Shown: positions 7,597 to 17,074, numbered from the stretch's first letter. The stretch: DNA of 64,000 bases from Nonomuraea sp. NEAU-A123 (GCF_018603905.1 NZ_JAHFZZ010000004.1:496001-560000), one strand, 5' to 3'. A program made the numbers and translations. Notes: a model not told the origin generated them from the letters alone.

Positions 7597-9486
7597 GTGA
7601 GCGGGTTGCTGGGCTCGGTAAAGGGACCTCACGACGTCAAACGCCTGGATGTGGAGGAGCTGCCTCGGCTGGCGGGGGAGATCCGTGACCTGCTCGTCGA
7701 CTCGTGCGCCCGGTTCGGCGGCCATCTCGGCCCCAACCTCGGTGTGGTGGAGCTCACCATCGCGCTGCACCGCGTCTTCGACTCGCCGCGCGACCCGCTC
7801 GTCTGGGACACCGGGCATCAGACGTACGTTCACAAACTGCTCACCGGCCGGGCCGCCGGCTTCGGCGCGCTGAAGCAGGAGGGCGGCCTGTCCGGCTACC
7901 CGAGCCAGGCCGAGTCCGAGCACGACCTCGTCGAGAACTCCCACGCCTCCACCGCGCTGTCCTACGCCGACGGCCTGGCCAAGGCGTTCAAACTGCGCGG
8001 CGAGCACGACCGCACGGTCATCGCGGTGATCGGCGACGGCGCGCTGACCGGCGGCATGGCCTGGGAGGCGCTCAACAACATCGCGGCGGGCAAGGACCTG
8101 CCGCTCGTCATCGTGGTCAACGACAACGGCCGCTCCTACTCGCCGACGATCGGCGGGCTGGCCTCGCACCTGTCGTCGCTGCGGGTCAACCGCCGTTATG
8201 AGGACATGCTCGAGTACGTCAAAGAGAAGCTCGGGAACGTTCCCGTGCTCTACGACGCGCTGCACGGCATCAAGAAGGGCGTCAAGGACGTCCTGGCCCC
8301 GCAGGTCATGTTCGAGGACCTCGGCCTGAAATACGTCGGCCCGATCGACGGCCACGACGAGCAGGCCATGGAGGCGGCGCTGCGCAAGGCCCGCGACTTC
8401 CGCGGCCCGGTCATCGTGCACGCGCTCACCCAGAAGGGCCGCGGCTACTCACCGGCCGAGAACCACGACGAGGACCAGTTCCACTCGCCCGGCGCCTTCG
8501 ACCGGGCCACCGGCGCCGAGAAGCCCAAGGGCCGCATCTGGACCAACGTGTTCAGCGAGGAGCTGGTCAGGCTCGGCAAGGACCGCGAGGACCTGGTCGC
8601 CATCACCGCCGCGATGCTCCACCCGACCGGCCTGGCCGCCTTCGCCGAGGCCTACCCCGACCGCATCTACGACGTCGGCATCGCCGAGCAGCACGCCCTG
8701 ACCAGCGCGGCCGGGCTGGCGCTCGGCGGCATGCACCCGGTCGTGGCCGTCTACGCGACGTTCCTCAACCGGGCCTTCGACCAACTGCTCATGGACGTGG
8801 CGCTGCACCGGCTGCCCGTCACCGTGGTGCTCGACCGGGCGGGTGTCACCGGCGACGACGGTGCCAGCCACAACGGCATGTGGGACCTGTCGATCCTGCA
8901 GGTCGTACCCGGCCTGAAGATCGCCGTGCCGCGCGACGGCGAGCGCCTGACCGAGCTGCTCGGCGAGGCCGTGGAGATCTCCGACGGGCCGACCGTGCTG
9001 CGCTTCCCCAAGGGCCCGGTCGCCGAGCCGATCGAGGCCGTCGGCAAGCTGGGCGAGATGGACGTGCTGCGCGCGGGCGAGCCCGACGTGCTGCTGGTGG
9101 GCGTCGGCCCGATGGCGCGGGTCTGCATGGACGCCGCCGTCCTGCTCGACGCGCAGGGCATCTCGGCGACCGTGGTCGACCCGCGCTGGGTCAAGCCGCT
9201 CGACGAGGCGCTCGTGCTCGCCGCGAGCGCCCACAAGCTGGTCGCGGTCGTCGAGGACAACGGCCGCGTGGGCGGCGTCGGCGACGCGGTGTCCCGCCTG
9301 CTGCGTGACGCCGACGTCGACGTGCCCGTACGCGGCTACGGCATCCCGCAGCGCTTCCTCGGCCATGCCAAGCGGGCCGCGATCCTCGGCGAGATCGGGC
9401 TGACCGGCCAGGACCTGGCGCGCGAGATCACCGAGGCGATCGCCAAGCGGAGCAGCCCGGTCGAGAGCCAGTCCGCGCCACACTGA
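7597..9486 (+). CDS. dxs: 1-deoxy-D-xylulose-5-phosphate synthase
   Basis: This 629-residue thiamine-diphosphate enzyme condenses pyruvate and glyceraldehyde-3-phosphate, the entry step of the MEP isoprenoid pathway. Signatures: HTGHQ-type substrate loop ([11 protein letters not shown], near residue 70), ThDP/Mg binding [16 protein letters not shown] (about 147-162), the catalytic Glu in VGIAEQHA (about 358-365), and the C-terminal transketolase domain with GVGPMA. Full length matches the family. GTG 7597 follows AGGAGCAGAGGGG. The next gene starts 58 bp after its stop. It is transcribed away from the metallopeptidase pair. Confidence 0.96.
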   Translation: MSGLLGSVKGPHDVKRLDVEELPRLAGEIRDLLVDSCARFGGHLGPNLGVVELTIALHRVFDSPRDPLVWDTGHQTYVHKLLTGRAAGFGALKQEGGLSGYPSQAESEHDLVENSHASTALSYADGLAKAFKLRGEHDRTVIAVIGDGALTGGMAWEALNNIAAGKDLPLVIVVNDNGRSYSPTIGGLASHLSSLRVNRRYEDMLEYVKEKLGNVPVLYDALHGIKKGVKDVLAPQVMFEDLGLKYVGPIDGHDEQAMEAALRKARDFRGPVIVHALTQKGRGYSPAENHDEDQFHSPGAFDRATGAEKPKGRIWTNVFSEELVRLGKDREDLVAITAAMLHPTGLAAFAEAYPDRIYDVGIAEQHALTSAAGLALGGMHPVVAVYATFLNRAFDQLLMDVALHRLPVTVVLDRAGVTGDDGASHNGMWDLSILQVVPGLKIAVPRDGERLTELLGEAVEISDGPTVLRFPKGPVAEPIEAVGKLGEMDVLRAGEPDVLLVGVGPMARVCMDAAVLLDAQGISATVVDPRWVKPLDEALVLAASAHKLVAVVEDNGRVGGVGDAVSRLLRDADVDVPVRGYGIPQRFLGHAKRAAILGEIGLTGQDLAREITEAIAKRSSPVESQSAPH

Positions 9487-9544
9487 GTGTCCTCCTCACC
9501 CCCGCGACAGGAATGACCACGTGGGGTGGGGGAACACGCTGACT

Positions 9545-11011
9545 GTGGACATCTTTCGCACCAAGAGCGTCGAGCAGTCGGTCCGCGACACCGAAGCCCC
9601 CGAGCACCGGCTGCGAAAGCGACTGACCGCCATCGACCTCACGGTCTTCGGCATCGGCGTCATCGTCGGCACCGGCATCTTCGTGCTGACCGGACGCGTG
9701 GCCAAGGAGACGGCCGGCCCCGCCGTGGCGTTCTCCTTCGTCGTGGCGGGCATCGTCTGCGGCCTGGCGGCGCTGTGCTACGCGGAGCTGGCCTCGACGA
9801 TCCCCGTGGCCGGGTCCGCCTACACCTTCTCGCTGGCCACGCTGGGCGAGTTCCCGGCCTGGGTCATCGGCTGGGACCTGATGCTGGAGATGGCGCTCGC
9901 GGCGGCCGTGGTGGCGGTCGGCTGGTCGGGCTACTTCGCGTCGTTGATGTCCTCCATCGGCCTCGAACTGCCCGCGTGGATGGCCGGGGACGCACCGGTG
10001 GTCAACCTGCCGGCGATGATCATCGTGCTGATCCTCACCGGCGTCCTGACCGCCGGGATCAAGCTGTCGTCGCGCGTCAACCTGGTCATCGTGACCATCA
10101 AGGTGGCGGTGATCCTGCTGGTCATCGTGGCCGGGCTGTTCTTCGTCAAGGCGGCGAACTACTCGCCGTTCATCCCCGCGCCGGTGCCCACGCCGGGGGT
10201 CGAGGGGCTGAAGGCGCCGCTGATCCAGGTGCTGTTCGGCATCACGCCCGTCGCCTTCGGTGTGATCGGCATCTTCTCGGCCGCCGCGATCGTGTTCTTC
10301 GCCTTCATCGGCTTCGACATCGTCGCCACCGCCGCCGAGGAGACCATCGAGCCGCAGCGCGACCTGCCGCGCGGCATCATCGGCTCCCTGGTCATCTGCA
10401 CCGCGCTGTACGTCGCGGTGTCGGTGGTCGTGGTCGGCATGCAGCGCTACGACCAGTTGAGCGAGAAGGCGCCGCTCGCCGACGCCTTCACCGCGGTCGG
10501 GCAGCCCTGGGCGGCCGCGCTGATCAGCATCGGCGCGATCGCCGGCCTGACCACCGTGGTGATGATCCTCATGCTGGGCCAGAGCCGGGTGCTGTTCGCC
10601 ATGTGCCGTGACGGGCTGCTGCCGCGCGGGCTGGCGAAGGTCCACCCCAAGTTCGGCACGCCGGCCCGGCTGACGATCATCATCGGGCTGGTGGCCGCGG
10701 CGCTGTCAGGGTTCATCTCGCTCGGGGCGCTGGCCGAACTGGTGAACATCGGCACGCTCTTCGCGTTCGTGGTGGTCTCGGCCGGTGTGATCATCCTGCG
10801 CCGCACGCGGCCCGACCTGCCCCGGGCCTTCCGTACGCCGCTGGTGCCGGTGCTGCCGATCCTGTCGGTGCTGGCCTGTATCTACCTGATGCTCAACCTG
10901 CCGGTCGAGACGTGGCTGCGGTTCGTGATCTGGATGATCATCGGCGCGGCGCTCTACTTCGTGTACGGCTACCGCCACAGCCGGGTCGAGGTGCCCAGCC
11001 CGAAGGGGTAG
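9545..11011 (+). CDS. APC family amino acid permease (YfnA/CAT-like)
   Basis: A 488-residue transporter with about twelve membrane helices. Helix 1 carries the APC-superfamily motif GIGVIVGTGIFVLTG near residues 37-51, with FAFIGFDIVATAAEE around 250, the pattern of cationic amino-acid permeases. It should import amino acids by proton symport. GTG 9545 (MDIFRTK) follows the purine-rich GGTGGGGGA at 9524-9532; the in-frame GTG 9521 would place the start inside that signal. It is probably separate from dxs, although no terminator is visible between them. Confidence 0.85.
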   Translation: MDIFRTKSVEQSVRDTEAPEHRLRKRLTAIDLTVFGIGVIVGTGIFVLTGRVAKETAGPAVAFSFVVAGIVCGLAALCYAELASTIPVAGSAYTFSLATLGEFPAWVIGWDLMLEMALAAAVVAVGWSGYFASLMSSIGLELPAWMAGDAPVVNLPAMIIVLILTGVLTAGIKLSSRVNLVIVTIKVAVILLVIVAGLFFVKAANYSPFIPAPVPTPGVEGLKAPLIQVLFGITPVAFGVIGIFSAAAIVFFAFIGFDIVATAAEETIEPQRDLPRGIIGSLVICTALYVAVSVVVVGMQRYDQLSEKAPLADAFTAVGQPWAAALISIGAIAGLTTVVMILMLGQSRVLFAMCRDGLLPRGLAKVHPKFGTPARLTIIIGLVAAALSGFISLGALAELVNIGTLFAFVVVSAGVIILRRTRPDLPRAFRTPLVPVLPILSVLACIYLMLNLPVETWLRFVIWMIIGAALYFVYGYRHSRVEVPSPKG

Positions 11012-11040
11012 ACGCGCGGGGACGCCCACCCCACCCGGAA

Positions 11041-11421
11041 TCAGAGGGTGAAGACCGCTCCGCCCGCTGCCTTCATCTGACAGGCGTTGGTGTAGAGGTG
11101 GGAGAACTTGACCGCCACGCCGCGCCATCTGCCTCTCACCAGGACGGTGTGCGGCTGGTATTCGGTGGTGCACAGGGGGTCGGGCACCACGTTCAGCTTG
11201 GCCGGGTCGCCGCTGACCTTCCGCAGCAATGCGCAGGCCGCGGCCGGGGTGGGGTGGGTGCCGTCGTCGGGGTCACAGGTGAGGATGGCGGCCTGCGCTA
11301 CCCGCTTGTTCACCACGATCAGGATTTTCAGTGCCGACCAGTGGGCCGGTTCGGCGAGTGCGGGCGCTGCCGTAGCGAGGACGGCTGCGCACAACACGAT
11401 CGGGCCGGCTGTTCTCATCAT
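11041..11421 (-). CDS. SSI-type (subtilisin inhibitor-like) secreted protease inhibitor
   Basis: The 126-residue preprotein has a signal peptide ending near ALA-E (residue 23) and the Streptomyces subtilisin inhibitor fold. LTCDPDDGTHP with Cys49, Cys63 (first disulfide), Cys84 and Cys114 (second) are in family positions, and it ends in the usual G-VF-L tail. The reactive loop reads CTTEYQP, which puts Thr86 at P1. Most relatives have Lys, Arg or Met there, so its protease target may differ. It could regulate secreted proteases or peptidoglycan-active enzymes. The start is at the first of two adjacent Met codons. Confidence 0.88.
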   Translation of the reverse strand: MMRTAGPIVLCAAVLATAAPALAEPAHWSALKILIVVNKRVAQAAILTCDPDDGTHPTPAAACALLRKVSGDPAKLNVVPDPLCTTEYQPHTVLVRGRWRGVAVKFSHLYTNACQMKAAGGAVFTL

Positions 11422-11469
11422 CGATCTTCTCCATCGCGTAGCGCAGCGAACACGCTACGTGATGGAGTG

Positions 11470-11512
11470 CCGAAGCTTGGGAGGCCCGCCGCGCGGGCCT
11501 CCCAAGCTTCGG
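11470..11512 (-). terminator. perfect 19 bp hairpin after fadB
   Basis: The arms at 11470-11488 and 11494-11512 (CCGAAGCTTGGGAGGCCCG and its exact complement) enclose CCGCG. The hairpin abuts the fadB stop codon at 11513, and the downstream subtilisin-inhibitor gene starts 49 bp further on. No U-tract follows on the minus strand. Such long GC-rich hairpins are common actinobacterial intrinsic terminators. Confidence 0.75.
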
Positions 11513-13606
11513 TCAAGCAGGCAGTGAGGCCACCCCGGGCGGAAGGAAGCGCGGCCGGGCCAGGCCCGACCTGTCCAGGTACGGGGTGATCCCGCCCAGG
11601 TGGAACGGCCAGCCGGCGCCGAGGATCATGCACAGGTCGATGTCCTGCGCCGCCGCGACCACGCCCTCGTCCAGCATGATCTGGATCTCCTCGGCCAGCG
11701 CCCGCAGCACGCGCAGCCGTACCTCGGCCGCGGTGGACGGCGTGGCGCCACCCGCGAACAGCGCCACCGCCTCGGGGTCGAGCGAGAAGTCGGGCAGGTA
11801 CACGCCCGGCTTGCCGGAGGCGACCAGCTTGGCCATGTTCGCCGAAACGCCGAAGCGTTCGGGGAAGGCCGCGTGCAGCGTCTCGGCCACGTGCAGGCCG
11901 ACGGCCGGGCCCACGAGCTGCAGCAGCGCGAACGGCGTCATCGGCAGCCCGAGGTCGTCGAGCGAGTGCTCGGCCGTCTCCAGCGGCGTGCCCTCGTCGA
12001 CCGCGGCGATCACCTCGCCCATGAAGCGGGTGAGCAGCCGGTTCACCACGAACGCCGGAGCGTCCTTCACCAGCACCGACGACTTCTTCAGCGAGCGGCC
12101 CACGGCGAAGGCGGTGGCCAGCGTCGCGTCGTCGGTCGACGGCGCCTTGACGATCTCCAGCAGCGGCATCACCGCGACCGGGTTGAAGAAGTGGAACCCG
12201 ACCAGCCGCTCCGGATGCGCCAGCGCGGCGCCCATCTCGGCCAGCGAGAGCGAGGAGGTGTTGGTCGCGAGCACGCAGCCGGCCGAGACCACCGCCTCGA
12301 CCTCCGCGAACACCTGCCGCTTGACCGACAGCTCCTCGAAGACCGCCTCGATGACGAAGTCGGCGTCGGCGAACGCGTCCTTGGTCAGCGAGCCGGTCAC
12401 CAGCCCCTTGAGCCGGTTGGCCTGGTCGGCCGAGACGCGACCCTTGGCGAGCAGCTTGTCGACCTCCGCGTGCACGTGGCCCACGCCCTTGCCGAGCCGG
12501 GCCTCGTCGAGGTCGGTCAGCACGACCGGCACCTCCAGGCGGCGGGCGAACAGCAGCGCCATCTGCGAGGCCATCAGCCCCGCGCCCACCACGCCGACCT
12601 TGGTCACCTTGCGGGCCAGCGCGGCGTCGGGGGCGCCCGCCGGGCGCTTGGCCCGCCGCTGCACCAGATCGAAGGAGTAGAGCCCGGCCCGCAGCTCGTC
12701 GCCCATCAGCAGGTCGGCCAGCGCCTCGTCCTCGGCGGCGAAGCCCTCGTCACGCGAGGCCGTACGGGCCAGGGAGATCAGGTCGAGCGCCCGGTAGGGC
12801 GCGGGGGAGGCGCCGCGCAGCTTCATGTCGACCAGGAACCGCGCGTCGGCGACCGCCTTGTCCCAGTCGTCGTTCTCGTGCGAGTCGCGCGCCACGACGG
12901 TGTCGCCGGTGAGCACCCGGGCGGCCCAGCGCAGCGACTCCTCCAGGAAGTCGGCCGGCTCGAACATCGCGTCGGCGACGCCCAGCTCGAACGCCTGGGC
13001 TCCCTTGAGCATGCGGTTCTGCGACAGCGGGTTCTCGACGATCAGCTTGATCGCGCGGGCCGGGCCGATCAGGCGCGGCAGCAACTGTGTGCCGCCCCAG
13101 CCCGGCACCAGCCCGAGGAAGCACTCGGGCAGCGCGATCGCCGGGACGCCCGAGGAGATCGTCCGGTAGGTGCAGTGGAGCGCCACCTCCAGCCCGCCGC
13201 CCATCGCCGCGCCGTTGACGAACGCGAACGACGGGATCGGCAGCTCGCCCAGGCGGCGGAACACGTGATGCCCCAGCGCGCCGATGGCCTGCGCCTCCTC
13301 GCGCGCGGCCATGCTCGCCGCGCCCTTGAGGTCGGCGCCCACCGCGAAGACGAACGGCTTGCCCGTCACACCCACGGCGGCCAGGTCGGTGCGGGCGGCG
13401 ATCTCGGACAGCGCGCCGTTCAGCGCGAACAGCCCATGCGGGCCGAACGTGTTGGGCTTGGTGTGGTCGAAGCCGTTGTCGAGCGTGATGAGCGCCATCG
13501 TGCCGGCCCCGCCGGGCAGCTCGACGTCGCGGACCAGGGCCTTGGTGACGACTTCGGCGGCGTTGCGCTCGGTCAGCAGCGAGCGCCAGGTGTCGAGGTT
13601 GCTCAT
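11513..13606 (-). CDS. fadB: 3-hydroxyacyl-CoA dehydrogenase / enoyl-CoA hydratase, beta-oxidation alpha subunit
   Basis: A 697-residue bifunctional enzyme. The N-terminal crotonase domain (about 20-260) contains GADLKG and GGGLEVALHC, with PECFLGLVPGWGGTQLL supplying the acidic catalytic residue. The Rossmann domain begins at KVGVVGAGLM (about 338) and the 3-hydroxyacyl-CoA dehydrogenase domain shows NTSSLSL and GFHFFNPV. It hydrates enoyl-CoA and oxidises the 3-hydroxyacyl-CoA for the thiolase encoded upstream. ATG 13606 overlaps the thiolase stop by ATGA, so the longer frame to 14506 is an overlap with fadA. A strong hairpin follows its stop. Confidence 0.93.
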   Translation of the reverse strand: MSNLDTWRSLLTERNAAEVVTKALVRDVELPGGAGTMALITLDNGFDHTKPNTFGPHGLFALNGALSEIAARTDLAAVGVTGKPFVFAVGADLKGAASMAAREEAQAIGALGHHVFRRLGELPIPSFAFVNGAAMGGGLEVALHCTYRTISSGVPAIALPECFLGLVPGWGGTQLLPRLIGPARAIKLIVENPLSQNRMLKGAQAFELGVADAMFEPADFLEESLRWAARVLTGDTVVARDSHENDDWDKAVADARFLVDMKLRGASPAPYRALDLISLARTASRDEGFAAEDEALADLLMGDELRAGLYSFDLVQRRAKRPAGAPDAALARKVTKVGVVGAGLMASQMALLFARRLEVPVVLTDLDEARLGKGVGHVHAEVDKLLAKGRVSADQANRLKGLVTGSLTKDAFADADFVIEAVFEELSVKRQVFAEVEAVVSAGCVLATNTSSLSLAEMGAALAHPERLVGFHFFNPVAVMPLLEIVKAPSTDDATLATAFAVGRSLKKSSVLVKDAPAFVVNRLLTRFMGEVIAAVDEGTPLETAEHSLDDLGLPMTPFALLQLVGPAVGLHVAETLHAAFPERFGVSANMAKLVASGKPGVYLPDFSLDPEAVALFAGGATPSTAAEVRLRVLRALAEEIQIMLDEGVVAAAQDIDLCMILGAGWPFHLGGITPYLDRSGLARPRFLPPGVASLPA

Positions 13607-14787
13607 GCCAGGTTCTCCCAGATCACGGTGCCGCCCATGCCCATGCCGACGCACATGGTGGTGATGCCGTAGCGCACGTCGGGGCGCTCGCCGAACTGCC
13701 GCGCGAGCTGCGTCATCAGCCGCACGCCCGAGGAGGCCAGCGGGTGGCCGAAGGCGATCGCGCCGCCGTAGGGGTTGACCCGTGGGTCGTCGTCGGCGAT
13801 GCCGAAGTGCTCCAGGAAGGCCAGCACCTGGACGGCGAAGGCCTCGTTGATCTCGAAGAGCCCGATATCGGAAATATCTAGATTTGCCAGGCGGAGCGCC
13901 CGCTCCGTGGACGGGATCGGGCCCACGCCCATCACCTCGGGGTCCACCCCGGCGAAGGCATAGGAGACCAGCCGCATCTTCGGCGCCAGGCCGAGCTCGG
14001 CGGCCGTCTCGGCGGCGGCCACGACGCAGCCTGTGGCTCCGTCGTTGATGCCCGAGGAGTTGCCCGCCGTGACGTTGCCGTGGGAGCGGAACGGCGTCTT
14101 GAGCGCGCTCAGCCCGTCCAGGGTGGTGCCGGGGCGCGGCGCCTCGTCCTCGACCGCCAGCCCCCAGCCCTTCTCGGCCGTCCTGATGGCCGTGGGCACC
14201 AGATCCGGCTGGATCCTGCCGTCGGCGTACGCCTTGGCCACCTTCTCCTGCGACAGCACCGCGTAGGCGTCGGCGCGGTCCTTGGTGATCGTCGGGAAGC
14301 GGTCGTGCAGGTTCTCGGCCGTCATGCCCATGACCAGGGCGCTCGGGTCGACCAGGCGCTCCGACAGGAACCTCGGGTTGGGGTCGACGCCCTCGCCCAT
14401 CGGGTGGCGGCCCATGTGCTCGACGCCGCCCGCGATCGCCACGTCGTACGCGCCGAACGCGATGCCGCCCGCGACCGTGGTCACCGCGGTCATCGCGCCC
14501 GCGCACATGCGGTCGATCGCGTAGCCCGGCACGGTCTTGGGCAGCCCGGCCAGCACCGCCGCCGAGCGGCCGATGGTCAGGCCCTGGTCGCCGATCTGGG
14601 TGGTCGCGGCGATCGCGACCTCGTCCACGCGCTCCGGCGGCAGTCCCGGGTTGCGCCGGATCAGCTCGCGGATGACGCGTACGACCAGGTCGTCTGCGCG
14701 GGTCTCCGCGTACATGCCCTTGGGCCCGGACCGGCCGAAAGGTGTGCGTACGCCGTCGACGAACACGACGTCACGAGAGGAAGGCAC
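13603..14787 (-). CDS. fadA: acetyl-CoA C-acyltransferase (thiolase), beta-oxidation beta subunit
   Basis: This 394-residue thiolase has its nucleophilic Cys95 in RMCAGAM, the conserved NPYGGAIAFGHPLASSG block with the catalytic His near 345, and the C-terminal CVGMGMGG with the second cysteine. It cleaves 3-ketoacyl-CoA to acetyl-CoA. It is the promoter-proximal gene of the two-gene operon; its stop overlaps the fadB start. The intergenic region to 14827 is short and the upstream membrane-protein gene has the same orientation, so read-through is possible. Confidence 0.93.
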   Translation of the reverse strand: MPSSRDVVFVDGVRTPFGRSGPKGMYAETRADDLVVRVIRELIRRNPGLPPERVDEVAIAATTQIGDQGLTIGRSAAVLAGLPKTVPGYAIDRMCAGAMTAVTTVAGGIAFGAYDVAIAGGVEHMGRHPMGEGVDPNPRFLSERLVDPSALVMGMTAENLHDRFPTITKDRADAYAVLSQEKVAKAYADGRIQPDLVPTAIRTAEKGWGLAVEDEAPRPGTTLDGLSALKTPFRSHGNVTAGNSSGINDGATGCVVAAAETAAELGLAPKMRLVSYAFAGVDPEVMGVGPIPSTERALRLANLDISDIGLFEINEAFAVQVLAFLEHFGIADDDPRVNPYGGAIAFGHPLASSGVRLMTQLARQFGERPDVRYGITTMCVGMGMGGTVIWENLA

Positions 14788-14826
14788 GGATTCGCTCCTC
14801 GTTGCTCGGCAGTTACCGCGCCTATG

Positions 14827-15612
14827 CTACTCGCCAGTAACCACGCCGCAGACGAGCACGGCCGCCAGCAGCGCGTAGAGCGTCACGGTCGCCGGCTCCC
14901 ACAGATGAGCACGCGCCCCGACCAGGGCCCCGACCGCCACAACCGCGCCAACCTGGAGCCCGGGACTCGCACGGAGCACCGCCCCTGCGTCGAGTGTCGC
15001 GCTCGCGCGGAGCGTCGTGCCTTTTCGCCGACGCGCGAGCCGGTCGGGATCCCACGGATCGCCAGGTGATCCCCCCGGCCGGCCGGCACGCGCCGACTGC
15101 CCCCATGCCTCACTTGCCCACCAGACCGCGAAGCACACGCCCGCCGCCGAACCCACCAGCGCCAGCCCCTCGGTGACCTGGCCCAGGGCGTGGGCGAGGC
15201 CGTACAGGCCCGACTCGCGGAACGGGCGCGGCACCGTACAGCCGAGCAGCAGCGTCACCGCCCATCCGGCGCCGACGCTGAGCCTGCTGAGCGTCCGCAG
15301 CGGCGTGCCGGGCGGGCTCGCGTACAGCTCCTGCTCGCGTCCGCGCACGGCCCGCATCCGCGCGCCCCAGACGGCCTGGGTGACCGCCAGCGCGGGCAGC
15401 GCGGTGAGGAAGAGCGTGAGCGCCAGTACGGCCAGCGGCAGGGTCTCCTTGCCCGCCGGGGCCCGTTCGGCGAGCGATTGGGAGAAGGCGATCAGCGCGA
15501 GCGAGCAGGAGAGCGGGACGATCGCGGTCCGGCGCGCGGCGCGGGCCCGAGCGCGCAATCCGGTCATCGCCAGGGCGCCGGGAGGGGGTGCAACCTCGGT
15601 CATGCTGGTCAT
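14827..15612 (-). CDS. hypothetical polytopic membrane protein
   Basis: The 261-residue product has about six hydrophobic segments (near 30-50, 58-80, 112-127, 142-166, 215-233 and 238-258) and a charged, Gly/Pro/Arg-rich cytoplasmic loop around 170-205. I recognise no family motif. Codon use is typical of the genome and antisense frames are poorer, so it is probably real. It lies 39 bp upstream of the thiolase gene and diverges from the LYxGD-repeat membrane protein across a 340 bp spacer; co-regulation with either is untested. Confidence 0.6.
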   Translation of the reverse strand: MTSMTEVAPPPGALAMTGLRARARAARRTAIVPLSCSLALIAFSQSLAERAPAGKETLPLAVLALTLFLTALPALAVTQAVWGARMRAVRGREQELYASPPGTPLRTLSRLSVGAGWAVTLLLGCTVPRPFRESGLYGLAHALGQVTEGLALVGSAAGVCFAVWWASEAWGQSARAGRPGGSPGDPWDPDRLARRRKGTTLRASATLDAGAVLRASPGLQVGAVVAVGALVGARAHLWEPATVTLYALLAAVLVCGVVTGE

Positions 15613-15952
15613 GATGTCGTCACGGCGCGTAACTGCGCCCTGAATTCCGGTCTTTTGGATGGAGCCCTAGATGAGACCGTAATCCCCGTCCTGACCGAGA
15701 TCAGCGCCGTCATGTGCGGCATTTGTTGGCTTTGGGTTGGCCGTGTGTCGTTACGGTGCGTATGGGGGCGGACCAGGTGCGTGGCCATGTACAGGCAACT
15801 AGCGGTCATACCCCTCGGGGGGTTCTATGAAACAGAAGATCGGAGTTGTGACACCAGCTTATTTGTGAGCATCTTGTGAAATTTCCGGACAAGTGGTGGT
15901 GGAGTCTGTTAGGAAAGGTCGCGGTCCAGATTCGTATTAGAGAGGTTCCATC
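15613..15952. promoter_or_regulatory. 340 bp divergent spacer with three TTGTGA repeats
   Basis: No gene is supported here. The spacer should hold promoters for the divergent membrane-protein genes. It contains three direct TTGTGA copies (15846-15851, 15863-15868 and 15874-15879). The last two are 11 bp apart, about one helical turn, as in tandem response-regulator sites. A CCCCTCGGGG palindrome is at 15811-15820. The sequence is less GC-rich than its surroundings. Functions are inferred. Confidence 0.35.
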
Positions 15953-17074
15953 GTGGCGCGCGACGAGAACGACAGGCCATATGAGGATGGGCAGGGAAGG
16001 TCGCTGAACCCGGATTTGACCGGCGACGTTCTGTCCCCGCGGTGGAGCACGGATGACACCGACGAGCAGCCGGCCATCGTGGTCTCGGGCAACGAGACCT
16101 ACATCCTCCCACCGGACAGGGGCGCGCCCGAGCTGTACACCCCGCATGCCGAGGGGCAGCACCGCGTTGAGAGCATCGAGAGTGACGGCCCGCTTTACGC
16201 CGGCGACGCGCCCAGTGGCGCCCTCTATGGGGACTCGCTCTACCCGGGCGGTGACCAGCTCTACACCGGCGACGCGCCCAGTGGCCCGCTTTACACCGGC
16301 GACCCCGCCAGCGGTCCGCTCTATTCCGGCGACGCGCCCAGCGGTCCGCTTTACACCGGCGAAGACACGGAAGGCGCCCCGCTCTATACCGGTGACCAGT
16401 CGAGCGACGCCTACCTGCCGCTCGACAAGAGCTACGAGTCCCCGTACGACGATGGGGAGCCCGAGGCGCCCAAGCGTGGCTTCCTCGGCTCCGGCTGGAC
16501 CGACAGCTCCCAGGGTGGCGGCCACCAGGCCGACGGGGACAAGGAGGTGCGCCGCCGTACCAAGGTGCTGCTCATGGCGGCCGTCGCGGTCGTCGTGCTC
16601 GGCGCGGGGGCCGGCTGGATGCTGACCGGCACGTCGTCCGACGACCCGTGCGCGGGCGCGAAGTGCGCCAGCGCCGAGCAGGTGAACGGGCCCGCCGCCT
16701 CTCCCACGGAGTCGGAGGCGAGCGAGGACACGGAGGAGCCGGTCGCCGATCCCACGGACACCGACACCACCGAGCCGACCACGTCGCAGAGCCCCCGCCC
16801 GACCGCCGCCAAGGTACGCACCACCCGTACCCCCACGCCCCGGGCCACCCGTACGCGCATCGGCCAGCCGACCGCCAAGCCGAGCAGCCGGGCCACCAGG
16901 GCGCCGCAGGAGACCATCACGGACGCGGACACGGACACCGACACCGCGACCCAGCAGCCGTCGGCCAAGCAGGAGACCAGCCAGCCGACGCAGGCGGCGG
17001 TCCAGACGCAGGCCCCGGCGCCGACCCAGACGCAGAGCAAGGGTCTGTTCGACATCCTGTTCCCCTGGTCCTGA
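15953..17074 (+). CDS. single-span membrane protein with LYxGD repeats
   Basis: A 373-residue protein with no recognised family. Residues 1-200 are acidic and presumably cytoplasmic; 79-147 hold six or seven copies of a roughly ten-residue repeat, consensus GPLYTGDAPS. One membrane helix spans about 204-224 after a KEVRRRTK charge cluster. The outer part has DPCAGAKC (two cysteines), then a long Thr/Ser/Pro-rich stalk (about 245-362) and a short hydrophobic end, GLFDILFPWS. GTG 15953 is preceded by GAGAGG. The architecture suggests a cell-envelope scaffold or sensor whose cytoplasmic repeats bind a partner. Function is not assigned. Confidence 0.72.
   Translation: MARDENDRPYEDGQGRSLNPDLTGDVLSPRWSTDDTDEQPAIVVSGNETYILPPDRGAPELYTPHAEGQHRVESIESDGPLYAGDAPSGALYGDSLYPGGDQLYTGDAPSGPLYTGDPASGPLYSGDAPSGPLYTGEDTEGAPLYTGDQSSDAYLPLDKSYESPYDDGEPEAPKRGFLGSGWTDSSQGGGHQADGDKEVRRRTKVLLMAAVAVVVLGAGAGWMLTGTSSDDPCAGAKCASAEQVNGPAASPTESEASEDTEEPVADPTDTDTTEPTTSQSPRPTAAKVRTTRTPTPRATRTRIGQPTAKPSSRATRAPQETITDADTDTDTATQQPSAKQETSQPTQAAVQTQAPAPTQTQSKGLFDILFPWS
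16187..16393 (+). repeat. in-frame minisatellite (about 30 bp unit) coding LYxGD repeats
   Basis: A tandem array of roughly 30 bp units (core GGCGACGCGCCCAGTGGCCC) inside the 15953 gene encodes the GPLYTGDAPS-like repeats. Some units are near identical at DNA level (around 16265 and 16331) and others have diverged or carry a four-residue insertion. The length could therefore vary between strains by slippage. Confidence 0.85.

Noticed and set aside
11600..13672. 690-codon plus-strand open frame opposite fadB
   Set aside because: Composition (Arg/Gly/His/Gln-rich) and the absence of any domain mark it as a mirror of fadB codon bias.
15827..15868. 13-codon frame with a GGGGGG purine run upstream, before the LYxGD gene
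   Set aside because: Too short to judge, no attenuator-like structure; its stop lies in the TTGTGA repeats. Likely chance.
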